This document shows, in pieces, positions 1 to 10,605 of a stretch of DNA of 64,000 nucleotides (positions within the stretch are counted from its first letter, which is position 1; every line of letters starts with the position of its first letter). Source of the DNA: Trissonchulus latispiculum (Eukaryota; Nematoda; Enoplea; Enoplida; Ironidae). Below the pieces are notes generated by a model. The model searched no databases. It was not told the origin of the DNA and worked only from the letters and a program-made list of their open reading frames with translations. The position numbers and the translations under genes were made by a program. The DNA is taken from positions 1 to 64,000 of the forward strand of contig JASAND010004162.1 of NCBI GenBank assembly GCA_030248195.1. The letters run 5' to 3'.

Positions 1-108
1 ACACCAAGCACTTAACAGTCTATAGAGGTTTAAAGGTAAAATTTCCACTGCGCCGGCTCTCGCTCTGCTACCAGTTACCTGGCACACTCTCAGTTCTGCC
101 TTGCCACA
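1..108 (+). repeat. 3' end of left LTR
   Basis: Partial LTR ending TTGCCACA at 108. It aligns with about 6213-6320 with a few substitutions and small indels. The differences between the two LTRs suggest the insertion is not recent. Confidence 0.8.
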
Positions 109-110
109 AT

Positions 111-126
111 TGGTAGCAGAGCGTGG
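111..126 (+). other. Primer binding site (initiator tRNA-Met type)
   Basis: TGGTAGCAGAGCGTGG lies 2 bp after the LTR end. The first 11 bases are complementary to the 3' end of metazoan initiator tRNA-Met, and later positions include two mismatches. The same 16-mer follows the LTR at 45888. Confidence 0.7.
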
Positions 127-904
127 TTGCCTGACTCAAATTCTAAGCGAAGCTCTCCGAACTAAACGAACTCACCAAGCCACTGCCACCCTTTTTGTTG
201 GGTGACAGCGTATGAATCAGTGGCCACAGCAGTCTGCCACAAACTTTCAGCAGACGTGTCCGCCTGCCGAAGTATCAGCATCAACAACTCTGCCACTGCA
301 GACCGCTCAGCTTCCTATAACTCTGACGGTCCCAGTCATTGTCCAGATACCCAGGCAAATTTCAGCGATTTACGCAGTCTGTCAACATTTCCTGGAGATC
401 CTTCGGGAGCCATCAGGCAGTCCGCCGTCCGGAAGCCTGTTTCCCCCAGAACCTCAGCCATTGGATCTAACCCTCGGAAGACCGGTGTTGGGACGTCCTA
501 GCCAGTGATCCGTGGAGAAATCCTGATCTGTCCTTCCAGATCCTGCTTGGATGTCAACGTTTTGGTGGGTATCTGAGTACTTCGGATAACTTTACTGTGA
601 TTTGTAGTTTACTTGTGGCTAGAGTTGACGAGTACATAGAGTGTTTTGAATTGTTGTGATTAGAATATAAACTTAATCAAACTTGGTTGATAACGTACGA
701 ATCTGGTATCTCCAAGACCGTACGAGGGTATATCATTTCGAGACGGACACGTGGTTCACCGACCAACGCTCCCGAACGAAGAAGTGACAGAAATATTACA
801 GAAAATTTATTGGCCCGGAGAGCGAAACTTTTAGAATTTCTAGAAATTTTGAGAGTTTATATATCTGTTTGTAAACCGTAAAATTTCATTGCTAGTTACG
901 CTGT

Positions 905-3072
905 ATGGCTGACGGAAAGGGTGGGTTTGACGATACAAATAACTCTCAACTTTTTCCGCAAAAACCTGACTCGAACGCACTCGAAAGCGATAAAAACAGC
1001 AAAGATAGAGCATAGAAAGCAAAAATGCTTAAAGATACGAAAGATTAACTAGCTACGTGCACTCAGAGAATTTCAGAATTGCCAGATGTCACTGAATTTC
1101 AAGATTTTTCAAATTTGAAAGATGACTTTTTGGCTTTTAAGCAAAGTGACAGAGACTGTTTCACTACCAAAACATACTTTGAGACCTTTTTCTGGAAAAT
1201 CTGACGAACAGTCCATGGATGACTGGTTCGTAGTTTTCAAATTAGTGGCTATCGCCCAGAATTGAAACGATGCCAAGCAATTACAAGTACTTCCTGCATA
1301 TTTAAGAGATTTTGCGCTCGATGCTTAAAGAAATTTAGAACCGTCTCAAAAAGATACTGTAGAGCATTTAGAAGCTGCTCTCACAGAGCAACTTAAGCCT
1401 GCCGAGTATGAAAGACTTGCGAGCATGCAACTTCATAGCACAACTCAAAAACCCACAGAAAGCGTTCAAGATTTTGCCTATGCTATCCAAAGATTAGTTC
1501 AAAAAGCTTTCCCAGAAATGGATTCAGATGCTGCAATGAATTTATCTTTTAACAGTTTCATAAATGGATTTAATCCTATGTATAAAACACAGCTAATTTT
1601 GCAAAATCCTACATATTTTCGGGATGCTATAAAAAGGCTCGTCAAATCGAAGCTTTAGAAGGTTTAACGAGGCCGGCATCCAAACCAGTTGCTGCGTACT
1701 CATTTCCGCAAACAGAAAAGCAGCAAACTAATTCCTTTACTAAGTTGAACCTTTACTCACAGAAATGGGTAAAGTGGTGGAAGCAATGAAGTTGCAGCAC
1801 TCGCAAGCAATTACTCAGGCTAAAAAGTTTGAGCAATTTCAGCAATATGTCAAGGAAAATTTATCAGAATTACGCAACAAAATGGATCAAAGTTTTTCTA
1901 GTGCAAGAAATTCCGGCTCAAAACATAATGAATTCAAATTCTCGCAATATAGACCGCCGACCACAACCACAGAATCGGATCAATCAGCCACAGCTAAATC
2001 GAGGAGGTTGGACGGCAGATGGTCGTCCTATCTGCAACTATTGTTTACAACCAGGTCACTATGCTAGGGCGTTTTCACAAATGCCAAGGTTCGCTTTCGG
2101 CTGAAAATGATGGTAACTTTTCAAGAAGAAGCTCACAAATTGAGTCAGATGGAGCTTGCACCAGGATGTCGAATGTTCGCTTGCATTACAAGAAAGCTGA
2201 AAGTAATACAACAAATTTGCTAGCTGAAATTTGTGCTATAACTACTTCCCTGAATGTTTTGAAAGAAGGTCAAGAAATTATAATGAAAAATCAGAAAAAT
2301 TTGCAGTCTGCTTTGGGAGGAATGCAAATTAAAAATAAAGCTATATTCGAACAAAATCAGTTGTTACTTCAGAAAAATTATGTTAAAAATCACAATAGAA
2401 ATAAAGTAACTGGTTCAGTCAAGGTATCTGTTCCCGCTAGTGAAACTGGTCTGCCAAAATTCCAGAGTGTGACAACAGCTCTACCAAAATTTAAGGAAGA
2501 CTCTGCGTTAATTGCTAGCACCAAGAGTACATAATAATAAGAGTATGCCACTAGGCAAGCTCTATGTTATCAGAGCAAAACTATGCTCTGCTCGCTAACG
2601 GCCCACCCCCCCCCCCCCCCCGCAAATTAGACCCTTCACTTCAAAGAATTTTGTGCGCTATGTTTGTGTTCTAAAGCTCAAAGCAGGCACAAAATTCGCG
2701 CACGCACTGCTTGTGTTTTTGAGCTTAAGCACATAAACATAGAGCGAGTGAGCGTACCCCCGTTTCGACTAGGTACTGATTTGCGGGGGGGGGGGTCACT
2801 AGGGTCTGATTTGCGGGGGGGGGGGGTGGGCCGTTAGCGTGCAGAGCATAGTTTTTGCTCTGATAATATAGAGCTTGCCTAGTGGCATACTCTTAGTATT
2901 ATGTACTCTTGCTAGCACTAAGACCACACAAATATCGGAAAATATTTGGTGCTTTGGTAATCGTTCGAAACCGTGCATAAGTTTAACTTATAAAGCTTGG
3001 CAGCCAATTTCGTCGACTTCTATTATGCCTTTGCCCTTTTTATATTGCTGGCAGGACCCAAGTTCAGTATAG
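905..3072 (+). pseudogene. gag-like gene, degenerate, split by a MITE
   Basis: The frame opens with an ATG at 905 and stops at 1013. Gag-like coding then resumes at about 1182-1650 with a capsid-type helical region: SGKSDEQSMDDW, then LKPAEYERLASMQ and FINGFNP. In-frame stops lie near 1264 and 1326, and a frameshift follows near 1636. A CCHC zinc knuckle (CNYCLQPGHYAR) lies near 2029-2066, but its last Cys is Phe. A further open stretch, 2019-2534, is Asn/Lys/Gln-rich and may be coiled coil. It is cut by the MITE at 2522, and the same frame reopens after the MITE at about 2919 and runs to 3072. A related but separate gag lies at 8307. No protease or polymerase follows. Confidence 0.7.
2522..2911. 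mobile_element. Foldback MITE, CAAGAGTACATAATA family
   Basis: A 390-bp near-palindrome begins CAAGAGTAC and ends GTACTCTTG. It is flanked by a perfect 7-bp duplication, CTAGCAC (2515-2521 and 2912-2918). The arms contain opposing homopolymer tracts, a C-run near 2606-2620 and G-runs near 2784-2826. Relatives are at 35463-35840 and 62487-62864. Confidence 0.85.
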
Positions 3073-5261
3073 CTACTTGCGTTACCAGTAGGTTAGTATT
3101 TCATCAGACTGAAGTGGGGTCACCTGCAGAACTACAAGGATCAAATAGAATCGCATTGAATTGTTTTGGAAAGAATTTCGTTCGTAGTGGCGCTGCTCGG
3201 TTTATGCGAACATTAATTCACTATCGCACAAGGCCTTGGCGTTGCAAACAGTAAGAACACACAATAACAGACTGCTCCTCAATTTATGGCTAACTCCGAA
3301 TAAAAAAAACTTCGTTGAAAATGACATTACGTTTTAGTGTGATTTTTTGAGTAGAATCTGAAGTTAAATACATAGTTGTTGTACTGTTACAAATGCTGAA
3401 GCTCTAATTTGTAGTTCGAAGAGAAACACGAATTCTTAAAATAAGGAGTGCAGAAAACTAAGCATTTTAGGTAAGTGAGCCAAGTTCGGAAAGATTGTTA
3501 GCTTTTCTTTTAAAGCTGGGTTCTTGGCTGGAATATGTATGTAGGTTCCGCGGAACCTAGAAACGTTAAATTTTCGTGTTTGCAAGAAAGGTATGTAGTA
3601 AATCTCGTGGAAAGTTCCAAAAAAGCTGAGTCCTGGTAGTATGCTCAGTTACTTGGACTCTCGCGCAACAGTGACAGGGCTAATCTGAACTTTTACTTGA
3701 AATTGTGAAACATAATCGCGTTAAATTGGAAAACGATGATAGTTTGCATTTCCGTTTGCACACCTGGTTCACCGGCCAAGGCTGTACTGGAAGTGACCGA
3801 AAGTATATATTGAGATTAGAACTAACTTAAGCGGTTTCTGTAGTTGTATTTGGAAACCTGTGATGTACCTTGAATTGTGCTTAACATTTTGAGCAAATGC
3901 AAGCTAATTTTGTGTTTTGGTATGAATAATGTAGATGGGTAACGGAATTCTTAATGCAAAAACTATAAACCTTGCTAAATGTGCAGAAAAATCCTTCGTC
4001 CGGAGGAAAATCTTTAAAAAAATTGCTTTTAAAAAGCGTACTAATTTGTGGTTTGTGAAATATCAGCTTTATGGAAATAAGTTTTTCTGGAGAACAGTTG
4101 GGCTAGTTACAATGTCAATTCAATTGTGTGCCGTGCCTTGTAATGTGTATTAGATCACAATATTTGAAAGTAATAGAATTAATAGAAGGCTATGCGTTTA
4201 TTGTATTGACTGTGTTCCTAATGTGTTGTTTGAGGTATCGAAACACACAGACGTTTGAATAAGAATAAGCTTTACGGGCCAAAGTATGTAAACTCGATAT
4301 TCAGAGTAAAAAAAGTTAAAATAGAAAATTCATGAAGTTAAACTCGCATGGAAGATTTGTGCGGAGATTTATAAATAGGGCGATAGCTAGAAAAGCTCAA
4401 AAGTGAGCTCCGTTTGCTTATAGTTCCTTAAGAATGAGACAAAAATCAACTTGGAGCTGTAAACTTTTCGCATTAAAGCGCGATCCGTCCTTACAGGCTA
4501 CGAAACGAAGATGCTATAAAGCAAAAGGCAACACAAGTGTTGCTTTGACAGCATTCTCGTAGTTACTTCAACATTCATTTAATGCTTAATTTGAAGGCTC
4601 GTACATCTATATATAAAAGTACATACCTATTCGTCGAGGTGATGGGATCTCTTTGGTAAAAGATGATACGATAGAGAAACTTTGCACGTAAAAAATTGGT
4701 TAATATCTGCATTGTAAAATAATACGCTGTACCCGAAAAATTCAGTGGCCGTGCGAAATAAAACAGTTAACAAGCACTACTAATTTAACGCGGTTTATTC
4801 AATAATGGCTGAGGGTAACAATAAGGGAAGTCTTAACTATGTCTATATACACACATAGATGCCAACAGCCTACACACATAAACAAAGCAGGGGCATCTAA
4901 ACACCCCATGCAAAAGCTGCAAAGGATACATAAGTGAGTATTGTCTCAATCCAACTGCCATGCGTCTATACACACTATCACTCATTTACTTTCTAAGTCA
5001 ATTTTTAACGTAATTTCACAAATTTCGTAGCAAGATTTTGGCCTACAGGCTCTGAATCAAAATTTGTATTATTGTTGCAATGCTTCTGAATAAACAAAGT
5101 GCATGAAAGATGATGATGTACGTGTGGACTGTCCGACTAGTGATTCCTTTACAGTAGTTTGCGTATTAAGTATATTTGGAGTGTATTTTCTCGTTTTGTG
5201 CGGGCTTGAAATGCATTGTTGGGTTCGAAACGGGAGTCTCGTCTTTTGTGAGGGGGAGTGA
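3073..5261 (+). other. Internal region of LTR element with no recognisable gene
   Basis: Short ORFs exist (85 aa at 2997-3254, 72 aa at 3935-4153), but none shows a known domain. I see no RT, RNase H or integrase motif in any frame. The last bases before the right LTR, TGAGGGGGAGTGA, form a purine-rich tract that fits a polypurine tract. Confidence 0.5.
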
Positions 5262-6320
5262 TGTCACAAGGTGAAAACAAGCGGAAAATCGGTGCTTAAA
5301 AATTAGGTAAAAAGTTGAAGAAAATTAAGCATAATTCTAACTATTATTTGACTAAATTAAAGGCACAATTGCAAGCAATAAACATTAAAATAATACGTAA
5401 AATTTACCTATTGCCGGCTATCGCAGCTTACGTGCTATGTACGTACATTTGTAAGTAATGTTGGCTTGGCAGTTTTCTGTTAGCGCCGCAGCTTGTGTTC
5501 GTACATTCGTCAATACTGGCATTGCGGAAACTACCGTAAGACTTAAGGATGTGTGTCTATTGGCGCAATGCAAAAATCATCTGTTTCTTGTTATTGGTTG
5601 ACAATTTGGGTTTTGGGGAGTGTCTGAAGTAATTCTGGGTATTACCTTAAAAGTCCCATTTTGACGAATGTTTTGGAGAACTTTTACTGTTTTTATATTT
5701 CCTGCGAAAGTCTAAAATTGCCAAAAACAACATTAGTAACAGAGAAACTTAAAAGGGGCCGACCTAGTTTGAAGGATAACGGGTCCAAGTTGCAAAGGAA
5801 CAGAAACGAAAATATCTAAAAACTAAGCCAAAAACAGGCTTCAGGAAGGAATCGATGTGACTAGAGGGCGGGGTTTAGCTAGTTATAAAAGTCTCTGCAA
5901 ATTGCTGTTTTGCTGCTCAATATCTGACTTGCAGTGGCTTGGTGGTGTGTTTCATAGTTGCGAAATAAACGAAGCTTTTAGTAAACGAAACGATTGGACT
6001 TGGACTTAGAACTTCGCGTAGACTAGACTAGAGGCAACGATCCACAGTTGCATATAGTTAGGTTTAATTCTAGTTTAGAGGCTGTGGGTTAACACCTAAG
6101 CCTAATTAAATTAATCCAATTTAGTAGAACTTTGTGTGCAAGTCAGTGTGAGGGTGAAATCCCAGCACTTGACATAATTTGTAGAAGTTCTGAAGTCAGT
6201 GTGAGGGTGAAATCCCAGCACTTGACAGAGTCTATAGAAATTTAAAGGTAAAATTTCCACTGCGCCAGCTCTCGCTCTGCTACCACTTACCTGGCACACT
6301 CTCAGTTCTGGCTTGCCACA
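5262..6320 (+). repeat. Right LTR (1059 bp)
   Basis: Begins TGTCACAAGG directly after a purine-rich tract and ends GCCACA. It contains a TATA-like GTTATAAAAG near 5881. Near its 3' end is a tandem duplication (about 6139-6170 and 6194-6225) of a block containing GTGAGGGTGAAATCCCAGCA. Confidence 0.75.
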
Positions 6321-6330
6321 CTAATAACTA

Positions 6331-6534
6331 AAGTTTGAGGCGGAGTTAGGCTTAGTATATAAGCCCTTGCTTTGGAAGCATTATTGCTCTGGTTGCTCTA
6401 CCTGCTGTTATCTAAACGTGTCTATTCCATTACTCAGTAAAGCTTGAGTGCAGTGTATACGATCAAGCTCAGTGACCAGTCCAATCGCACGCTTCCACGA
6501 ACCTACCAAACTACCTGGACCTGACTCGCCACAA
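6331..6534 (+). repeat. LTR-like fragment with TATA box
   Basis: The segment holds GGCGGAGTTAGGCTTAGTATATAAG, nearly the same as a block at about 8253-8276 just upstream of the second gag pseudogene, and ends CTCGCCACA. It may be a solo LTR of that second gag family. No full pair is visible. Confidence 0.35.
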
Positions 6535-6866
6535 AAAGTGTCAATTTTCATAATTTGGGATGGGATTCATGGTAAATCTCCTGCTGCACCATGTACTAAG
6601 TCAATTTTGCAGTTACGCATACTCAGCAATAGTCCTAATGTTCTTTCATGATCACAAAAAATTAGACGTTAGCTCGTAACAGTCTGGAGAGAAATGAAAC
6701 AACTTCAACCACCCCAATGCACGAAAATGCCGAAGGTCAGCAACTTTGGGAGGCTGCTGGAAATGCTGTGGAAAACGAAAAGCATTGAAACTTTTAATTA
6801 TTTTGAAGGAACCTAGGTACTAATATATGACAAAGTTTAGCACATTTTTGTCATTAGTGTATTGGG
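6535..6866. other. No gene seen
   Basis: AT-rich sequence with no plausible coding frame or RNA gene. Confidence 0.5.
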
Positions 6867-7200
6867 ATCATATAAAGGAAATCCCCTCTGAGCAAAATTG
6901 ATCAACTTCAACAGCATATTGCAGACGACAGGCACGTCGTTAAACGTTAATACGTAAATCGTTGGAAAGCTGAGAACACGCTGTTTTGAATGCTATAAAC
7001 CACGTAGCTGTCGTTGGTTGCTATTAAAATGTATTCACAAAAATTTACCAAAAATTGCCATTTTCGTCGATTTTAGCTAAATATAAACTTGGTGGTTACA
7101 AGCTACAGCAAAATGGCTTACATCATTTGAAGGGGCATGTCCTCAGCTTTCTAACGATGTGCGGTTTAATTTTTAACGTTGTCTCAGGCGTCAGGCATAT
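6867..7200. mobile_element. Diverged foldback MITE, same family as 51191-51586
   Basis: The left part contains ATCAACTTCAACAGCATATTG and a CGTTGGAAAGCTGA block. The right part holds the inverted equivalents (CTCAGCTTTCTAACGATGTG). The order matches the well-preserved copy at 51191, but the right end is lost. Confidence 0.6.
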
Positions 7201-7584
7201 GCTTGATACCTAGTCATTTTTACTTCCACTTTTACTTCGTTGTTTTATTTTACAGTTAGTCTACCTACCAATAGAACCAAATCCATTTTAACTCTGAATT
7301 CCTACTTTACTTTAAATTACTTCTGAAATTCCATGAATTATACGGTGGAATAGCACTTTGATGAACAGAACCCCTAACGTTTGAGCTTTTTATGTTTCCT
7401 GTGCAATTTGTCTGAAAGCTCATTAGTGTCAAACGATATCATTCAAAGTTTCAAAATTCAGCTAATTTCAAGGATTCCGAACAGTGAAAAACCATTAGAC
7501 GAAACTCTTTTGCACTTTTAGTATTTCCTGTGAAACAACCGGCATAGGAAAACCCTAACGACGGTAACTAAAATGACTAAAGCC
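7201..7584. repeat. Interspersed repeat shared with 14583-14700 and 25022-25140
   Basis: A stretch from TGATACCTAGTCA to the TTTGATGAAC block near 7363 matches, with many changes, segments in both duplicated units. No coding potential is seen. The rest, to 7584, is AT-rich with no gene. Confidence 0.4.
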
Positions 7585-7588
7585 TTAA

Positions 7589-8248
7589 GCCCGGTCCATG
7601 CTCGCAGTGCATTGTGCTTTGTGCTTTGTCCTTTTCCGGTTCATGCTAACATCAAGAGGCGTCTAAAGCACAGGTCTTTGTATTTTGTGCTTTTCCAGTT
7701 CATGGTCATCTGTAGCACATTGTGCTTTGTGCTTCGTGCTTCTGTGCTTTTGGAGGTGCTTTGAGATGTTCAACAATGTTCAAGTTTTCCTTAGTGCTTT
7801 AGTAGTGCTCGGCCAATAAAATAAACCAGGAGTTTACCTGTTTGCTGAATAAGGTGACTACCTAGTTCTCACACGTTGTTTTAGCCAATTTATCTGCTTT
7901 AAGTGTGTTACACGCGAAAATACTTTACTAGCTAAAAATATTTTTGTTATCAAGGTTTTTATTAAACTGTATATTAATTATTTTATTATTAAACATAATT
8001 AGAATGCTTTAGCATTTCTTCTGAATAAAATACGTTTTCTACGAATATGCACAAGTGAATAAATTGACTTGACACTGGATAGTATATACGTATCGTCTTT
8101 TGTGCTTTGGCACGAGCATGAACTATCTTGTGCTTTGTGCTAAAGCACAAAAGCACAAAGCTCCCGTCTCCAAACGACAAAGCACTAAAGGACGGAGGAC
8201 AAGGACCAAAAGCACAAAGCACTAAAGGACAACGACTATGAACCGGGC
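7589..8248. mobile_element. Non-autonomous TIR element flanked by TTAA
   Basis: The left end GCCCGGTCCATG and right end TATGAACCGGGC are inverted repeats. Each is bordered by TTAA (7585-7588 and 8249-8252), as expected for piggyBac-type insertion, although the flanking GCC/GGC also matches, so TTAA may be part of the TIR. Both ends carry dense GTGCTTTGT repeats (about 7608-7765 on plus, 8095-8230 inverted). There is no transposase ORF. Confidence 0.6.
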
Positions 8249-8306
8249 TTAAGGCGGAGTTTGGCTTAGTATATAACTTAGTAACATATTAACCACTTTG
8301 TAAGCA

Positions 8307-9110
8307 ATGAGTACGGATAATGCCAACAATACTAAAGGGGAGCCTGACCCAACCGTGGAAGCCGATTTTGACATACTCGAAAGACATTTTCGAGCTATAA
8401 TTGCTCAAGCTCAAATTTTAGATCAAGTTGAACAAGATCATGCAATGTATACTGACCGTTTGCAAACTTTACCAACTTAACACCAGGCAAGATTTTTCCA
8501 ATCTTCGTGATGACTGTTAAACAAAGTTTCCGATACATATGGGAACTCTTTGGATGCAAAAACCGTTATCGCAGGATCCACAGAAGCAGTTTCGTTGCCG
8601 AAAGATACTTTAAGATCTTTTCATGGAAAATCTGATGAGCAAAGCATAGATGATTGGCTGGTTGTTTTCAAGTTAATTGCTATTGCTCAAAACTGTGATG
8701 AAGCTAAGCAGTTGATAGTTTTGCGCGCTTATCTTCGCGATTTTGCGCTAGACGTTTACAGAAGCAAGCCTAGATGCGGATAATCGTGATACTATACAAA
8801 AGTTAAAGAGAGAACTTGTCTACAGGCTTAAGCCAGCTGAATACGAGAGACTAGCAAGCATGTAACTTCATAGTAGAACTAAAAAGGCTATGGAAAGCTT
8901 TCAAAATTTTGCGTATGTCGTTCAGCGCTTAGTGCAAAAAGCTTACCTTGATAGAGTCTAAGATGACATCCGCAAATTTAGCTTCCAACAGTTTCATTAA
9001 CGGACTAAATCCACTCCAAATCCAAACCAGCAAAGATCAGTGGCCCCCTTGGATTTTCAGGATGCTGATCTATCCATGGTTAGAAATCAAGAAAATTATA
9101 AAATTCTGAT
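8307..9110 (+). pseudogene. Second gag-like gene, degenerate and truncated
   Basis: An ATG at 8307 follows a TATATAA-containing leader and opens a 57-codon frame that stops near 8480. Gag homology continues in broken frames, including FHGKSDEQSIDDWLVVFKLI near 8625-8685, YLRDFALDVY, then FINGLNP near 9000. It is clearly homologous to the gag at 1182-1650. Several stops and frameshifts are present and the 3' part is missing. Confidence 0.65.
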
Positions 9111-9536
9111 ATCTAAAAAACAAACTTGGAAAAAACTAACTTGTTGCTGCGCTCCTCCACCTCCACCTGCTGCTGCTGCTGCGGTTCCTCCTCCTCTTGC
9201 TGCTATTGCTGCGCCTGCTGCTTTGATTCTGTAATTGAGCTCTGCCGCTATCCACTTCAACCGATACTCAACTCTACGCCAAGTTACTGCTAAATGCCGA
9301 CGCGCTTCCTTCGACTTCGAGGAATTCACCCTCTCGCGCTGAATAGTTTCCATTAACCCCAGGAGCTCTGCTTCAAGGGCGTTCAACCCCTCTAAATCTG
9401 CCTTAATGGTCGACAAGCGCGGACTAATGATACTAATCCGAAGTATCCGCCTCTCCCTCTGCTTCCGCACCTGCGCCCCTTCAGGAGCCCCGCCCCCTCC
9501 TTTGCCTTGGCCCAGCTGATGATCCTGATCATCCAT
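9096..9536 (-). CDS. Small coiled-coil ORF, unknown family (146 aa)
   Basis: The minus-strand ORF is Gly-rich at its N-terminus, then basic, then carries a helical heptad-like stretch (ADLEGLNALEAELLGLMETI) followed by WRRVEYRLKWIAAE. A low-complexity Ala/Gly tail comes from a GCT/GCA-type trinucleotide run (about 9160-9220). Just upstream of the ATG the minus strand reads TTTTTATGTTTAG, a plausible splice acceptor, so this may be an internal or second exon. The tail motif W-x(4)-Y/N-RLKW recurs in the minus ORF at 49564-49905 (LSWTHCQNRLKWVERE), suggesting a shared element-borne family. Function unknown. Confidence 0.4.
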   Translation of the reverse strand: MDDQDHQLGQGKGGGGAPEGAQVRKQRERRILRISIISPRLSTIKADLEGLNALEAELLGLMETIQRERVNSSKSKEARRHLAVTWRRVEYRLKWIAAELNYRIKAAGAAIAARGGGTAAAAAGGGGGAQQQVSFFQVCFLDIRIL

Positions 9537-10063
9537 TCCTTGCGCAAGGCCTAAACATAAAAATAATTTGAATTAATTGATTCTGTTTTGATTTTGTCTT
9601 AATATCATAAATGATACATTTTTAAATATATAACTGATATCATTAATGATACATTTGAAACTAGGCAGCTGAATTTTTACTGAAATTTAGGGCTTTGTTA
9701 ATCAAAATCAGAATACTAGCAGCTTCCTTCGCTTTAGTTATTTTAAATTCAGCTAAATACTCTCATTTTTGCCTCAACTGCACTCACTGAGTATCGCTAA
9801 ACAAATTGGATCTTGAGTGTATACTAATATACATTGGCCTCAAAAATCTGTTAAACAATTTTCGAAAAATTTTGAATAATTTGAATACTTCAGCATTCGT
9901 GAACACCTTCAAGTAATATTTAAACCTGTTCCTCCCACATTATTAATGTTTCTTCAACTCAGATTATGTTAATATTTAACTTTTATTTCGAAATTCATAA
10001 GAAATAAAATATCAGTCCAAAACGTGAATGTCCAAAACAACGTTCACTTTTCTTCCGTTACCG
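9537..10063. other. No gene seen
   Basis: AT-rich. It could be an intron or leader of the minus-strand ORF at 9096-9536. It contains a short direct repeat around ATATCAT(A/T)AATGATACAT near 9601 and 9637. Confidence 0.4.
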
Positions 10064-10095
10064 GTTGCGAGTGGTTCTCCCACTCTTCATCAGAC
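10064..10095 (-). ncRNA. Degenerate hammerhead-ribozyme-like motif
   Basis: On the minus strand CTGATGA (complement of 10087-10093) is followed by a perfect 6-bp stem (GAGTGG/CCACTC, complement of 10069-10085). The expected GAAA is GCAA, so it is probably inactive. It lies about 100 bp downstream of a Penelope-like ORF tail, a context where hammerheads are known. Confidence 0.25.
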
Positions 10096-10185
10096 GGATC
10101 CTGTCCCTTCTGAGCAGCAAAGTTTCATTAAATGGGAAGGTCGGGGACCAAGTTATTTATTGTGAGGCTGGGCGGGACCGCGATG

Positions 10186-10605
10186 TTAATGTCCGGGGGG
10201 TTTCATAATTTGGGGATAAAATTCTGTTCTGGGGGCCTGGGGAGTGGGGACGGGCTGTGGCCCAAATGTTCGGGTGGCTTCAGGAGGCTCAGGACGGTTT
10301 TCAACAGAATGGATGCTAGTAAACTCGGACCCGGAGGGCGGGGATTTGTTGAAACGAAGGATTTCCCAATTTATTCCAAAAGGATAGTCAGTAAAAACTT
10401 GGGTGATCCATTGTTTTTCTTTCTTCTTTCTACACGTTTCTTCTTCGGCAAAATCAATAACAGTTACACGTAAGTCCTTCAAATCGTGGTTGTGGTTTCT
10501 AAAATCACAAGATAAAGGTTTACTTGCGGATATCGTGTCTGTGGCCATGGAATCGTTGGGAGAGGGAATTTCCACTTTCCCCCACATACTGCGATGGACA
10601 CCCAT
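10186..10605 (-). pseudogene. Penelope-like element tail: C-terminal half of a GIY-YIG nuclease
   Basis: The minus-strand frame spans 139 codons. Counting from the ATG at 10548, residues 18-32 read HNHDLKDLRVTVIDF, residues 40-52 RKKKEKQWITQVF, and residues 55-60 YPFGIN. This order (GHS-like/DL-V-VI, R--RE-FWI, PxGLN) is what I know from the C-terminal GIY-YIG endonuclease of Penelope-like elements and some LINEs. The N-terminal GIY..YIG part and the reverse transcriptase are absent, so it is a fragment. A Pro-rich tail follows. Alternatively it is a small gene: minus TATAAAT at 10604-10610 and AATAAA at 10156-10161 bracket the 120-aa frame from 10548. A degenerate hammerhead motif lies downstream. 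Confidence 0.45.

Larger units (their letters stand above)
1..6320 (+). mobile_element. LTR retrotransposon, gag-only, left LTR cut by window edge
   Basis: Positions 1-108 match the last part of 5262-6320, including shared stretches such as AAAGGTAAAATTTCCACTGC. The 1-108 copy ends in CCACA and is followed two bases later by a primer-binding-site-like sequence, so these are the left and right LTRs of one element. The internal part (109-5261) holds a degenerate gag reading frame. I see no reverse transcriptase, integrase or RNase H, so it would depend on enzymes supplied in trans. A foldback MITE sits inside at 2522-2911. The target duplication cannot be tested because the left end lies outside the window. 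Confidence 0.8.

Noticed and set aside
3090..3115. TCATCAGACTG as another hammerhead on minus
   Set aside because: No GAAA or stem II follows the CTGATGA on the minus strand.
9040..9234. Plus ORF with Pro/Ala runs
   Set aside because: Antisense of the Ala/Gly tail of the minus ORF at 9096-9536.
10132..10473. Plus ORF of 113 aa
   Set aside because: Antisense of the minus-strand GIY-YIG-like frame, with no domain of its own.
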